A stretch of 64,000 nucleotides of DNA from Shuttleworthella satelles DSM 14600 (GCF_000160115.1 NZ_GG665866.1:558001-622000); one strand, 5' to 3'. Positions 41,041 to 50,411 are shown, numbered from the stretch's first letter. Translations and numbers: made by a program. Notes: generated by a model from the sequence alone, not told the origin.

Positions 41041-42298
41041 AGCCTGCCATAATCGCCCTGCGATAGTCCGCAAGCGCGCTGACTAGATCCTCGGTCAGAT
41101 CTGCCGCCTTGTCGGTTATGCGCAGGTTTAAATCTCCCTGTTTTACACCCTCCGAGATCCGATCCCGCAGATGGGTTTCCGTATCCACATAGCCCTGCTG
41201 CAGGAGCTTCTGCAGAGATGCCGCCGCCAAAAGGGAACTGACTCCCGCATAGGCCGCGAGCTGCCGACGGCTGGTCTTGCGATTGACCGCCGCAATGGTC
41301 AGAAGAATCCGCAGATCCACATTGGACAGATCATGATGCTGTCCCACCGGCTCCAGGTACTTATCCAGAAGCTTGCGCTGATAGTAGGCATTGGTCAGAA
41401 GCGTATCAGAGGCCTGTGGATTCATATCAACATTCTGTCTCTCCCTGCCCAGGCGCTTGGTCCCGGGGAGAAAGAAAATTGCCCCGGCATCTCTGGCAAA
41501 GGCCCCCAAAAATCCATAGATCTGTATCCGACGGGCCTCATAATCCTCCGGATCATAGACCCTGGCAAAAAAATCATTGTAATAGCGAAAGACGCTCGCC
41601 TTCATTTCAACCGTCTTCGTAATCGACAACCCCTGCGAGACCAGAGAACCCTCCGTCTTGACATAGTAGTAGACAGGTACCTGAAGGGCGAAAATCCCCC
41701 TACAGTGCAGCAGATACTCCATATTAAAGAGGAAGTCTTCACACCAGCTGACCTCAGGATCCATACGGATCTGGTTCTCTTCTATTATCTGACGCGAGTA
41801 GAGCTTATTCCAGATCACACCATAGTAGAAGTCCGCCGGATTCTCCATCATGTGGCCGGCGAAGGTCTGCAGATCCATCAGACTGTCTTCTTCAATATCT
41901 CCTTTATGGGAAACATGCTCCCCCACAACCCGATAGAAGTCGGTTACGACCAGATCCGCTTTCTTCTGCTCCATGGCCCGTACCATAAGCTTGGTCGCCT
42001 CGGGAGCAATCCAGTCGTCCGCGTCTAAAAACTGGACATAGGTACCTCTGGCCAGGTCCAAAGCCTGATTTCTGGTGTCAGACACGCCGGAGTTGTTCTT
42101 GTGAACCAGGCGGATCCGGGAATCCTTCCCGGCATATTCATCCAGGATGGCCGGGCTCTCATCCGAGGAACCGTCATCCATGAGCAAAAGCTCAAAATCC
42201 GTAAATTCCTGCTTCAATACCGAGTCAAGGCAGCGCCTAAGAGCAGAAGCCGCATTGTAAACAGGAATAATGATACTGACTTTTGGATTTGGGCCCAT
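40961..42298 (-). CDS. Family 2 glycosyltransferase fused to a MarR-like winged helix
   Basis: 445 residues. Residues 1-230 are a GT-A family 2 glycosyltransferase (VSIIIPVYNAASALRRCL; LLMDDGSSD; FLDADDW with the DxD metal site; WCEDFLFN), which transfers a sugar from a nucleotide donor. Residues 320-445 resemble MarR regulators: a DLRILLTIAAVN helix, an SRRQLAAYAGVS recognition-type helix, a wing, then RITDKAADLTEDLV and the dimerisation helix MAGFTKEEERRYLDL. No membrane helix is visible, and GGGAGGAGAG precedes the ATG. The gene overlaps the convergent PHP gene by 80 bp. Combining a sugar transferase with a DNA-binding fold is unusual. Confidence 0.85.
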   Translation of the reverse strand: MGPNPKVSIIIPVYNAASALRRCLDSVLKQEFTDFELLLMDDGSSDESPAILDEYAGKDSRIRLVHKNNSGVSDTRNQALDLARGTYVQFLDADDWIAPEATKLMVRAMEQKKADLVVTDFYRVVGEHVSHKGDIEEDSLMDLQTFAGHMMENPADFYYGVIWNKLYSRQIIEENQIRMDPEVSWCEDFLFNMEYLLHCRGIFALQVPVYYYVKTEGSLVSQGLSITKTVEMKASVFRYYNDFFARVYDPEDYEARRIQIYGFLGAFARDAGAIFFLPGTKRLGRERQNVDMNPQASDTLLTNAYYQRKLLDKYLEPVGQHHDLSNVDLRILLTIAAVNRKTSRRQLAAYAGVSSLLAAASLQKLLQQGYVDTETHLRDRISEGVKQGDLNLRITDKAADLTEDLVSALADYRRAIMAGFTKEEERRYLDLSERAGKNARAALEH

Positions 42299-42465
42299 TT
42301 TCTCTCCTCCCGGAATCCATAACCGATTCTCACTTCATTAGAATGCAGCCAGATTAGAACGCGGCCGGTTCAGTTGGCTTCACCTCCGTCCGCGTCCCTG
42401 GCAGGCAGACGTTCGCCAAAAAAGAAGGACTGTGAAATCATCTCCTTCACAATCCCTCTCACAAT

Positions 42466-43350
42466 TCAATCCAGTTTAATTCCCCCAAGAAGGTCCGCCA
42501 GGGAAGTCCCTGTCGACTCCCTGTCGGCGTATCTGGCTACCTGTTCGTCCTGGGCCTTTCTGGCCGCCGCCTCCTTTGACGGCCGCTCAAGGAGCTCGAC
42601 GGCCTTCATGGACAGGCTGACCTTTCCGTCCTTCATTCCGGTGATCTTAACCCGTACCTTTTGTCCCACACGAAGCGCGTCCTCCACCTTCTCAACCCTC
42701 TTAAGAGAGATCTGAGAGATGTGCACCAGACCGTCCAGGCCATCCGCAATATTGACAAAGGCTCCAAAGTCCTTCAGTCGGGCCACAGTGCCCTCGACAA
42801 TGGACCCGACCTCCAGGGCATCCAGCTTCGCCTGCTGCTCCAGGCGCTTCTTCTCCTGCTCTACCGCTCTGGCGGAGAGCACCAGCCGGCGCTTGGCGGG
42901 CTCGATGCTGTCGATCTTAACCTCCAGATCCCTGCCGACGAAATCAGCCAGATTGTCCACATAGGAGGCGGCCAGTTGGCTCGCCGGAATAAATGCCCGC
43001 AGGCCCTTCAGGTAGGCGACCACTCCGCCCTTGACCTGCTCGCGGACATGGACGGTCAGCGTCTCGTTTGCGCTGTGCGCATCCTTCAGCTGATCCCAGG
43101 CATCCGTGTGCCTGGCCGCATTGACCGAAAGACGAATATTTCCCCTGCCGTCATCTAAAGAAGTGATCTGGGCAGTCAAATGCTTGCCGTTTCGAAGATG
43201 CTTGTGGGGATCGTATCCCTCTTCCTCACTCAGATCCTCAAAGGCGATGATTCCGATCTTACCGGCGTTCAGATCGACTGAGACCTCATGATCACTCACA
43301 CCTAAAACCTCGCAGTTGACAATATCGCCCACTTCATACTTGATTGACAT
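42466..43350 (-). CDS. S1 RNA-binding domain protein (short RpsA-like)
   Basis: 294 residues with three S1-type OB folds: about 5-75 ([15 protein letters not shown]), 90-160 and 175-245 ([35 protein letters not shown], a canonical third copy shown only in part here). The tail (250-294) is charged. Firmicutes use such three- or four-domain proteins in place of a full ribosomal protein S1. RNA binding is certain by family; a role in translation start or RNA stability is inferred. AAGGAGAAG precedes the ATG. Confidence 0.92.
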   Translation of the reverse strand: MSIKYEVGDIVNCEVLGVSDHEVSVDLNAGKIGIIAFEDLSEEEGYDPHKHLRNGKHLTAQITSLDDGRGNIRLSVNAARHTDAWDQLKDAHSANETLTVHVREQVKGGVVAYLKGLRAFIPASQLAASYVDNLADFVGRDLEVKIDSIEPAKRRLVLSARAVEQEKKRLEQQAKLDALEVGSIVEGTVARLKDFGAFVNIADGLDGLVHISQISLKRVEKVEDALRVGQKVRVKITGMKDGKVSLSMKAVELLERPSKEAAARKAQDEQVARYADRESTGTSLADLLGGIKLD

Positions 43351-43464
43351 AAGAACTTCTCCTTGTTTCTAAACTCGTCCCCTCTTTGCTATTCCCGGCT
43401 CGGACCTTTTGGCCCGGAAATTGCTGCCATGAGATTCCCGCGAACTACATACCTATTATTTTAC

Positions 43465-44604
43465 TTATTTTTCAGATAGCCGCAACACTTCCACCAGGTG
43501 TCCGCCGGCTCCCAGCAGATCCGCTCTCTCACAGATCGCCAGCTGGTAGTCCAAAAAGCAGGCAAACTCCTCCTCGGAGAGAGCGTTTAATTCTCTGCGC
43601 ATATAGTTGGCCGGACCGTCTGGCGAGAAGATCCGCTCCCGAATCAGCTGCGGCGCCCCTCTTTTGCCAGGCGCATTCCCTCCGCGGATTGACCTGCCTG
43701 CGCCCGCGGTCAGACTTTCCTCCTGACTGTCCCTGCCCGCTTTCTCCCACCTTTCCCTGATGAGGCGGTTTGCCTCCCGGTCAAAGGCCGCGATATCCTC
43801 CAGACGCACATAATCGTAGAGATCGCCCGGGGACGGCTGCAGGGCAAAGGAAGCGTCCAGACTCCCCTTCGATCTATGATCCCTGCTGAAGGACCCGATT
43901 TTATCAGACTCCTCCTGCACTTGCTCCTCTGTTTGCACCCCCTCCGTTTGCATCCGCTTTTCTTGTATCTGCCCCTCTTTTGCCTGTTCTTCTTGCAGGC
44001 GCCCTGCTTGTGTCTGCTCTCCCTGCACCCGCCCTGTTTGCGTCTGCTTCTCTTTCTCAGCCTGTCCTTTGGCCCGCAATTCCAGGATGTGTCTCTGCCC
44101 AAAACCGTAGGTCAGAACCGAGTACTCATTCATCAGATAGGCCACCAGAAGTCTCCCCCGCGGGGCCAGCAGGCGCGCCGCCTCCGCGAGGGCCTGCGCC
44201 TTATCCTGATCCCTGATCAGATGGTACATGGGTCCCAGCATAAGAATCAGATCAAAGCTTCCATTGCACTCTTGCCCCAGGCCGGCCCCTGCTAAATCCC
44301 TGGCGTCTCCCTGTCGAATGTCGAGACCGGTCCATTTCTGGCGCATACAGCCGATATTGTAGCGGACCAGCTCTACCGCTGTGACCCTATGCCCCTCGCC
44401 TGCCAGGGGTCCGGCGTAACGGCCTGTCCCGGCCCCGATATCAAGAACGCGAAGGGATTGCCCCTCCGCGCCCATGTCTGAAATCGCCTGATTGATAAAA
44501 TGCCGGGTCAGACGGTACTCTACCTGGCCATGTCTGGAATCCAGTCGTTTTTCCTCAGGAAACTTATTGTAGTAGGCAATCAGCTTCTGATCGTGCCAAT
44601 CCAT
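43465..44604 (-). CDS. SAM-dependent methyltransferase with repetitive Gln/Glu insert
   Basis: 379 residues from the ATG at 44602-44604; a GTG five codons upstream with GGAGG is also possible. The class I methyltransferase core has VLDIGAGTGRYAGPL near residue 48, VTAVELV, the acidic GDARDL and LMLGPMYHL. After about residue 180 a low-complexity insert of about 55 residues repeats GR-x-Q-x-EQ-type blocks (GRVQGEQTQAGRLQEEQAKE region), then the C-terminal part resumes with DLYDYVRLEDIAAF. The insert comes from tandem DNA repeats near 43915-44070. Substrate is unknown. Confidence 0.85.
   Translation of the reverse strand: MDWHDQKLIAYYNKFPEEKRLDSRHGQVEYRLTRHFINQAISDMGAEGQSLRVLDIGAGTGRYAGPLAGEGHRVTAVELVRYNIGCMRQKWTGLDIRQGDARDLAGAGLGQECNGSFDLILMLGPMYHLIRDQDKAQALAEAARLLAPRGRLLVAYLMNEYSVLTYGFGQRHILELRAKGQAEKEKQTQTGRVQGEQTQAGRLQEEQAKEGQIQEKRMQTEGVQTEEQVQEESDKIGSFSRDHRSKGSLDASFALQPSPGDLYDYVRLEDIAAFDREANRLIRERWEKAGRDSQEESLTAGAGRSIRGGNAPGKRGAPQLIRERIFSPDGPANYMRRELNALSEEEFACFLDYQLAICERADLLGAGGHLVEVLRLSEK
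43915..44070. repeat. Degenerate in-frame repeat inside the methyltransferase gene
   Basis: Units of about 21-30 bp built on TGTCTGC-TCTTCTTGCA-type pieces recur across this stretch and encode the Gln/Glu-rich insert while keeping the reading frame. Confidence 0.6.
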
Positions 44605-44676
44605 CCTGCCCTTCCTCACTTTCCTCCATGGACTTCATGGATTTTGGGGCATCAGCTGCCCAGCCCCTTTGAGACA

Positions 44677-45237
44677 TCAGACCCTGCTGGTCTCCAAAAG
44701 ATTCGCGAAGGTCAGCGCCCTCCGCAGGGCATTGCCCAGAATCAGCGCCATGATCATCTTTAAGGCGTCAAAAATCAAAAATGGCAGAACGCAGGCTGCA
44801 AGAGCGGCGGTCAAACCGGTCTTCATGACAAACATAAAATACATTGTGCCCAGGGCATAGCAGGCCGCGAGCCCCAGAATCATGCCTGTGATCTGCAGCC
44901 CATAGCGGGCCAGTCCCTTCCTGTGGTCTGACAGGGTCACAAAGCCCCCACAGATGGCCGCCAGGAAGAGGAAACCGATCAGAAAGCCTCCGGTTGGACC
45001 CAGCATCTTCCCCGGTCCTCCGGCAAAACCGGAGAAAACAGGCAGTCCGGCCAAACCCAGGAGCAGATAGATGAGAACAGACAGGCTTCCCCATTTCCCT
45101 CCCAGAACATAAGCAGCCAGGTAGACCGCCAAAACTCCCAGAGAGACCGGGACGCTGCCGAGCGGAACCGACAGAGGCCCCAGAATGCAGCAGAGCGCCG
45201 CCATCAGTGCCGTAAAAGCCAGCTGTTTTACCTTCAT
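44677..45237 (-). CDS. bioY: Biotin ECF transporter substrate-binding subunit
   Basis: 186-residue membrane protein with six hydrophobic helices that binds biotin as the S component of an ECF transporter. BioY features are VPLGSVPVSLGVLAVYLAAYVLGGKWG near residue 24 (in part), GGPGKMLGPTGGFLIGF near 74 and the C-terminal DALKMIMALILG. No ATPase or EcfT genes are near, so it probably shares the housekeeping ECF module. AAAGGGG precedes the ATG. Confidence 0.93.
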   Translation of the reverse strand: MKVKQLAFTALMAALCCILGPLSVPLGSVPVSLGVLAVYLAAYVLGGKWGSLSVLIYLLLGLAGLPVFSGFAGGPGKMLGPTGGFLIGFLFLAAICGGFVTLSDHRKGLARYGLQITGMILGLAACYALGTMYFMFVMKTGLTAALAACVLPFLIFDALKMIMALILGNALRRALTFANLLETSRV

Positions 45238-45355
45238 TTTCCAATACCCCTTTCCTCTGTCCTGCCTGAGCTCTCTCAGGTCAACGGCCGGTCCGTCTCT
45301 TCTCTTTTGACCGTCTCCTTCTTAACAAACTGTACATACTTGACGTATCTGTACA

Positions 45356-45418
45356 TATCCCGCACAAATCCGTGGATATCCCGCACACTTCTGCGCATAT
45401 CCCGCACAAACTCGGCGA
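45356..45418. repeat. 21-bp tandem repeat, three copies, upstream of bioY
   Basis: Three units beginning TATCCCGCACA at 45356, 45377 and 45398, with the second half of each diverged. They lie between bioY and the divergent PAP2 gene. No BirA-type operator was recognised in this 336-bp gap; a TATAAT at 45499 may serve the PAP2 gene. Confidence 0.75.
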
Positions 45419-45573
45419 AATCTTTTCCATTTTAGCATAGATGAGCTGATTTTCGATTTGCTTTTCGAAACATATTTCTTTTCCGGCGCGGATTCACTAT
45501 AATGCCAGGAAACGAGTGATATATGGTTGATATCTTCCATTGCTCACAGCTACTTGCCCCAGAGGAGGATTTC

Positions 45574-46455
45574 ATGAAACACAGATCTCTTTATGACCGG
45601 ATGATCCCCGTTATTTTCGCCTGTATTCTCGTCTCCATGGCCACAGGCTCCTTTTGGGATCTGTCCATCTCCTATGCCCTCTTAAACCAGGAGAGTCTCC
45701 CGGCTCTTCTGGCTGCCGGATACGGTTCTATGCCAAACTATCTGCTGGGCGTCATCTGCGGTTACCTCCTGATCCGCCGGGCCAAGCCCTCCGGGCCTCC
45801 CCTGCAGTACTACGGGCGAGTGGTCTTCGGAGGGCTGGTTCTGGCCGGCTGCGCCTTCTACGGGGGCTATGACACCTGCCACTATATCACAGAACTGCCC
45901 CGCGGACTGGCCATCGGTCTCGGCTTCGGTTTTGCCGTCCTGGCCTGTCTCTTTGCAGAATGGACCTTAAGAGACGCGTCCGACGACGCCGTCGCGCGCC
46001 TTCTTAAGATCCTGATCCTCATTGCCCTGGGGCCTACCATTCTCACCCACCTGATCAAAATTCCATGGGCTCGCCCCCGCATGCGCCTTCTTGTCTCCGG
46101 CATGGGACAAATGGTCTCTTTTCATCCCTGGTATCAGCCTGGTCTGGCGGACAAGGCACAGCTGATCGCCTCCGGCATCCCAAAGGATGATCTCAAGTCC
46201 TTTCCCTCCGGGCACACGACGGCGGCGGCAACCGCGCTGAGTCTTTACTACATTGCCTCCGCCAGCCCCCTGCTCCGGTCACGCCGCTATCAATTCTTCT
46301 TTGGAGGCCTGTGCTGGACCCTTCTGATCGCCTTAAGCCGCATCGTCATCGGAGCCCATTTTCTGACGGACGTCACCGCCGCCTTTGCCATCACCTTTAC
46401 GATCTTTGTTCTCGGCGGAAAACTCTATCGGGCTGATCTGCTCCTGTCAGAATGA
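45574..46455 (+). CDS. PAP2-family membrane phosphatase
   Basis: 293 residues from the ATG at 45574 (AGAGGAGG upstream). Six hydrophobic helices and the three PAP2 signature motifs: K-x6-RP in KIPWARPRM near residue 168, PSGH in FPSGHTTA near 210 and S-R-x5-H in SRIVIGAHFLTD near 260. Such enzymes dephosphorylate lipid phosphates, for example undecaprenyl pyrophosphate or phosphatidic acid, on the outer membrane face. Substrate is not shown. Confidence 0.9.
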   Translation: MKHRSLYDRMIPVIFACILVSMATGSFWDLSISYALLNQESLPALLAAGYGSMPNYLLGVICGYLLIRRAKPSGPPLQYYGRVVFGGLVLAGCAFYGGYDTCHYITELPRGLAIGLGFGFAVLACLFAEWTLRDASDDAVARLLKILILIALGPTILTHLIKIPWARPRMRLLVSGMGQMVSFHPWYQPGLADKAQLIASGIPKDDLKSFPSGHTTAAATALSLYYIASASPLLRSRRYQFFFGGLCWTLLIALSRIVIGAHFLTDVTAAFAITFTIFVLGGKLYRADLLLSE

Positions 46456-46932
46456 CTAGCTCTCGTTGACCAGCTTTCCGGTCATATGGTCAATGGTCAG
46501 CTCCAGCAGGCAGACTCGGGACAAAGACTTTTTCATCTCGAGCTCTACCCCTTCTCTGGTCGGATAGTACTTCATCCCAAGGGCCCGAACCTGCCCCTCT
46601 ATCATCATCGGGTCGCTGATTTCTCTCACGCGCCCGAAAATGACCAGGCTGCGCACATTCCAGGACCAGTCTCCTTCCCTCTTAAATCCCTTGTCCATGA
46701 CAGAGAAGCAGACCTTATCATTGGACCGAAGGAGATCCAGCTTGAATCCCTGCATGGCGCAGTGAAAGTAGATCCTGCCATTTCCTTCATTGTAGAGAAA
46801 GTCCAGAGGAATCGCGTAAGGATAGCCGTCCTCTCCGATCATTGCCAGCACACCTCTGCCTTCCTCTCTCAAAATCTTCAGGCAATCCTCCTGACAGATC
46901 TGCTGCCGATAGCGACGCATCTTTCGAAACAT
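46456..46932 (-). CDS. Pyridoxamine 5'-phosphate oxidase-like flavoprotein (NimA type)
   Basis: 158 residues forming a split-barrel FMN-binding fold: GVLAMIGEDGYPYAIPLDFLY near residue 27 (in part), GRIYFHCAMQGFKLD and VCFSVMD. This is the small NimA/DUF-type group found in anaerobes, which reduces nitro or heme-like compounds in some members. It is not a true PdxH. AGGAGAT precedes the ATG. It converges with the PAP2 gene with no gap. Confidence 0.85.
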   Translation of the reverse strand: MFRKMRRYRQQICQEDCLKILREEGRGVLAMIGEDGYPYAIPLDFLYNEGNGRIYFHCAMQGFKLDLLRSNDKVCFSVMDKGFKREGDWSWNVRSLVIFGRVREISDPMMIEGQVRALGMKYYPTREGVELEMKKSLSRVCLLELTIDHMTGKLVNES

Positions 46933-46993
46933 GAATATCTCCTATCCTCTTTCCCATTGGAACAAGTCCCATTTTACCCGATCACAGGCATAA

Positions 46994-47057
46994 AATGCCG
47001 ACCATGTTTTCCCGCAGCCGCAATCCTGTGTCTGCGCGATCCTTCATGGCCGGCATT
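46994..47057 (-). terminator. Probable terminator of the TRAP operon
   Basis: Arms AATGCCGACCATG (46994-47006) and CATGGCCGGCATT (47045-47057) pair with one wobble position; on the minus strand the stem is followed by TTTTATG. It lies about 90 bp past the stop codon of the large TRAP permease. Confidence 0.5.
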
Positions 47058-47144
47058 CTCTTTTTATCATTGCCCGGGAGCGATCAGCCCTGTCCCTATA
47101 CGCCCAGGCGTCGGATCAGCGACCATCTCAGTCCGCATGCCATC

Positions 47145-48452
47145 TCATTTTACGGTCAGCCCCATTGCGTTTGGAATTGCCAAAGACAGGGCCGGGATAT
47201 AGGTCACTGCCAGAAGGGCCAGAATCAATACCGCGAAGTAGGGAATCAGCTTGGGCGTCACCTCCTCAATGGTCACCTCTCCAATTCCACAGCCGACAAA
47301 GAGAACGGAGCCGACGGGAGGAGTGATGTTGCCCAGACACATGTTGAAGATCAGCATGACGCCGAATTGCACACTGCTCATTCCAAGCTTGGTCGCAATC
47401 GGCAGGAAGATAGGGGTGAAGATCAGGATGGCGGGGGTGATATCCATAAACATCCCGACCACCAGGAGAATGATATTCATGAGCAAAAAGATCACATACT
47501 TATTGGAGGTCAGCCCCATAAGTCCGGAAGAGATCGCCTGGGGAATTCCCGCATAGGCCATGACAAAGGACATGGCGGAGGAGGCGGAGATCAAAAACAT
47601 AATGATCCCCGAGGTCTTGGCGGACTTGAGCAGAATATCCATGAAGGACTTGAGACTGATGCTCCGGTAAATCAGAGACAGAACCAGACAGTAGAGAACC
47701 GCCACGCCGGCGCCCTCTGTCGCCGTGAAGATTCCGGCTACAATACCGCCGATGACGATAATAATCAAAAGCAGCGAGGGGATGGCCTCCCAGGTGGTCC
47801 TCAGGATACTCCTGGACTTATCTCTTCCAACCGCTTTCATCTTGTGCCGGATCGCCCAGAAGAGGGCAACTCCCATACAGCAGATGCCCATCAGGATACC
47901 GGGGATATAGCCCGCCATAAAGAGGGTGGATACGGACACTCCGCCGGCCACCGTAGAATAGACGATGAAGGCGGAAGTCGGGGGAATCAGAAGTCCTGTC
48001 GGCGCGGAGGCAATATTGGCCGCAGCCGCGTAGGCGGGATCGTACCCGTTTTCCTTCTCGATCGGATTAATGGTTCCTCCCATCGCGGAAGCTGCGGCAA
48101 CCGAGGATCCGGACAGGGCTCCGAAGAGCATATTGCCCAGGATATTGGCCTGTGCCAGGGAGCCCGGGATTTTTCCGACAAAAATCTGAGCGAAGTTAAT
48201 CAGTCTTCTGGCAATTCCTCCGTTGTTCATGATGTTTCCCGCCAGAATAAAGAGGGGAATCGCCAAAAGGGAGAAGGACTCAACCCCGGAGTTCATCTTC
48301 TGCATGGCGATGAAGGTGACCTGATCCCAGGACAGGGTGGAGGCCGCTGTCACCAGGGCAGATACCAAAATGGATACGGAGATTGGCACTCCCAGAAAGA
48401 GCAGGACGCCGAACACGACGAATAAGAGTACCGTTGTTAATCCTACAGTCAT
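47145..48452 (-). CDS. dctM: TRAP transporter large permease (DctM)
   Basis: 435-residue membrane protein with about 12 helices, the ion-coupled translocating subunit of a tripartite ATP-independent transporter. The DctM start LLFVVFGVLLFLGVPISVSI, the FGALSGSSVAAASAMGG motif and the late NMCLGNITPPVGSVLF are diagnostic. Its ATG overlaps the small-permease stop codon (ATGA). Confidence 0.95.
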   Translation of the reverse strand: MTVGLTTVLLFVVFGVLLFLGVPISVSILVSALVTAASTLSWDQVTFIAMQKMNSGVESFSLLAIPLFILAGNIMNNGGIARRLINFAQIFVGKIPGSLAQANILGNMLFGALSGSSVAAASAMGGTINPIEKENGYDPAYAAAANIASAPTGLLIPPTSAFIVYSTVAGGVSVSTLFMAGYIPGILMGICCMGVALFWAIRHKMKAVGRDKSRSILRTTWEAIPSLLLIIIVIGGIVAGIFTATEGAGVAVLYCLVLSLIYRSISLKSFMDILLKSAKTSGIIMFLISASSAMSFVMAYAGIPQAISSGLMGLTSNKYVIFLLMNIILLVVGMFMDITPAILIFTPIFLPIATKLGMSSVQFGVMLIFNMCLGNITPPVGSVLFVGCGIGEVTIEEVTPKLIPYFAVLILALLAVTYIPALSLAIPNAMGLTVK

Positions 48453-48964
48453 GACTTGGCCTCCTCTTCTGCCTCTTCAATCACAAAGATGCCGGTGATA
48501 TCCTCATAGATATTGATCAACTGGAAAAAGATGATAAAGACGCCGGAAATCGGTGCAATCGAATACACTAAGGTTCTTGGGATCCCTAAAAGAGCAGAGA
48601 ACTCGGCGTGGGCGGACAGCGCCAGCTTGAAGCCGCCGATTGTGATCACAAAGAGGGCGACTGCCAGAATCAGAATATCAATCAGAGTCGCGAGAATCCT
48701 GTGCGGCAGGCCGGTCAGCCGGTCCTTGAGCAGGGTTAAAGCCATGTGTTCTCTGGCGGAAAAGGCGTAGGCCGCGCCGACGAAAGAGGTCCACACCAGG
48801 GAGTACTTGACCAGCTCCTCTGTAAATGCCGCCGGATGCCCCAGGACATATCTGGTAAAGACCTGCCATAGAACCAGAACTGCCATAAAAGACAGGAGAA
48901 TCGCGCAGACGATTGCCAGAAAAGTGTTGCTGAATTTCTTTATCTTACCAAGCGCTATTTTCAT
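48449..48964 (-). CDS. dctQ: TRAP transporter small permease (DctQ)
   Basis: 171 residues with four membrane helices and the DctQ hallmark VLWQVFTRYVLGHPAAFTEELVKY (in part) followed by VWTSFVGAAYAF. It bridges the binding protein and DctM. Its start overlaps the stop of the binding-protein gene by one base (TGATG), with GGGAGGC upstream. Confidence 0.94.
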   Translation of the reverse strand: MKIALGKIKKFSNTFLAIVCAILLSFMAVLVLWQVFTRYVLGHPAAFTEELVKYSLVWTSFVGAAYAFSAREHMALTLLKDRLTGLPHRILATLIDILILAVALFVITIGGFKLALSAHAEFSALLGIPRTLVYSIAPISGVFIIFFQLINIYEDITGIFVIEEAEEEAKS

Positions 48965-50010
48965 CAGTTCGCCTCCCTTACCTGTTCGATCGACTGCATG
49001 AGACGTTTCACACCGGGATACTTGTCCTCATAGGTCTGGATCATAGGAGCTGTCGCCGCCTGAAAGGCGGCCTTGTCCACATCATAGACGAAGGTGACTC
49101 CCATCTCCTGCCTGGCCTGCTCGACAGCCTTTTCGGTTGCCTCTGCCCAGAGCTCCTTCTGATACTCTGTCGAGGCCTTAGCCGCCGCCTTGACCGCCGC
49201 CTGATCCTCCGCGGACAGAGTGGACCAGACCTTGGAACTCATCACAAGAGCGTCAGGGATCATCTCGTGCTCGTCAACAGAGTAGTACTTGGCCACTTCA
49301 CCGTGCTTGCCGGTCGTTAAGGCAGTGACATTATTCTCAGAGCCGTCGATGATACCGGTCTGCAGGGAGGTATAGACATCCCCGTAAGACATGGTGACAG
49401 GCGTACCGCCCAGGGCCTTCATCATGTCTGTCTGTACCGCCATATCCTGCACGCGGATTTTGAGTCCGTCCAGATCGGACGGGGTCCGGATCGCCTTTCC
49501 CTTGGTATAAAAGGAGCGGGAACCGGAGTCATAGTAGGTCATGGTGAGGAAGCCGTCATCCGCGGAGGACATGAAGAAATCATCCATCTGCTGAGAATCC
49601 ATCACCCTGTAATAATCCGCCTGGTCATTGAAAATATAGGGCAGACCAAAGGTATTGTAGCCGTCGTTGTAGGTCGCCAGATTCGGGGCTGACACCTTGG
49701 CCATGGCGACCACGCCGGCCTGCAGCTGTTCCAGATTTTCATTCTCAGAGCCCAGCTGCCCATTGGGGTAAATCTTAACAACAATGCGGCCATCGGTTCT
49801 CTCATTCACCTGGTCGGCGAACCTGACCAGGGCCTTGTGAACCGGGTGGTTCTCCGCCTGGTTATGCGCCAGCGTCAGGATCATGGGATGCTCCTTGCTG
49901 GCTGTCGCGCTCGAAGCCGCGCTTCCCTTAGCGGAGCCCCCGCAGGCAGTCAGAAGAACCGACAAGCCAAGTAGCAGCGCCAGAGTTAACGCCGTCAGCC
50001 TTTTCTTCAT
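48964..50010 (-). CDS. dctP: TRAP transporter solute-binding lipoprotein (DctP)
   Basis: 348 residues from the ATG at 50008-50010 (AAGGAGG eight bp before); an ATG at 50028 lacks a site. The lipobox LLTAC anchors it to the membrane. The DctP fold shows GRIVVKIYPNGQLGSENE, the substrate-carboxylate Arg in DGLKIRVQ and the IIDGSENN motif. TRAP proteins take up organic acids; the SENN motif is common in those for sugar acids, but the ligand is not certain. Confidence 0.93.
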   Translation of the reverse strand: MKKRLTALTLALLLGLSVLLTACGGSAKGSAASSATASKEHPMILTLAHNQAENHPVHKALVRFADQVNERTDGRIVVKIYPNGQLGSENENLEQLQAGVVAMAKVSAPNLATYNDGYNTFGLPYIFNDQADYYRVMDSQQMDDFFMSSADDGFLTMTYYDSGSRSFYTKGKAIRTPSDLDGLKIRVQDMAVQTDMMKALGGTPVTMSYGDVYTSLQTGIIDGSENNVTALTTGKHGEVAKYYSVDEHEMIPDALVMSSKVWSTLSAEDQAAVKAAAKASTEYQKELWAEATEKAVEQARQEMGVTFVYDVDKAAFQAATAPMIQTYEDKYPGVKRLMQSIEQVREAN

Positions 50011-50284
50011 TCCTCTATCCTCCTTCATCGTTTTCCCCTGCTTTCGGGAAACCCGTCAAAAAACTACAGCTATTATCATAGTTGGGAACCGCCTTCTTTG
50101 TTATTGATTTCTTGCACGAAATCCCCGGCTTTTTTACAAATCCTGCTGTCTTGTTTCGAAAAATTTTAGGAACTGATCAACAATCCACTTATGCTGAGCT
50201 TTTGGGTATGGACTCTCATTTTGCGATTGAGGATTTTCGAATATCCTCCTGTTTTTCTGTCCTGTCCCCTGTCTCAAATACAAA

Positions 50285-50326
50285 ATCCGTCTCAGGCGCC
50301 ACATAGGGCGATCACCTGAGACGGAT
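50285..50326 (-). terminator. Strong terminator hairpin
   Basis: ATCCGTCTCAGG and CCTGAGACGGAT form a perfect 12-bp stem with an inner GCGCC/GGCG extension, followed on the minus strand by TTTTGTATTTG. It ends the degV transcript. The gap 50011-50484 also holds the degV tail repeats and the TRAP leader with a weak TATGAT. Confidence 0.85.
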
Positions 50327-50411
50327 CTGTCTTTCATTTCATCTTTCTTTTTTAGGGGAAGCCGTTCTCTGCCTAAGGAGAAGGCTCTTTTCGCTCTCAC
50401 GCCCCGGCAGG

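Noticed and set aside
45322-45540. 72-residue Cys/Tyr-rich frame upstream of bioY
   Set aside because: Its sequence comes from the 21-bp repeat, and no ribosome site precedes it.
46995-48425. 476-codon plus-strand frame opposite dctM and dctQ
   Set aside because: It is an antisense shadow with Gly/His/Gln/Asp-rich nonsense composition; the minus strand encodes unmistakable TRAP permeases.
50134-50400. 88-residue minus-strand frame downstream of degV
   Set aside because: It runs through the strong degV terminator hairpin and lacks a plausible start site.
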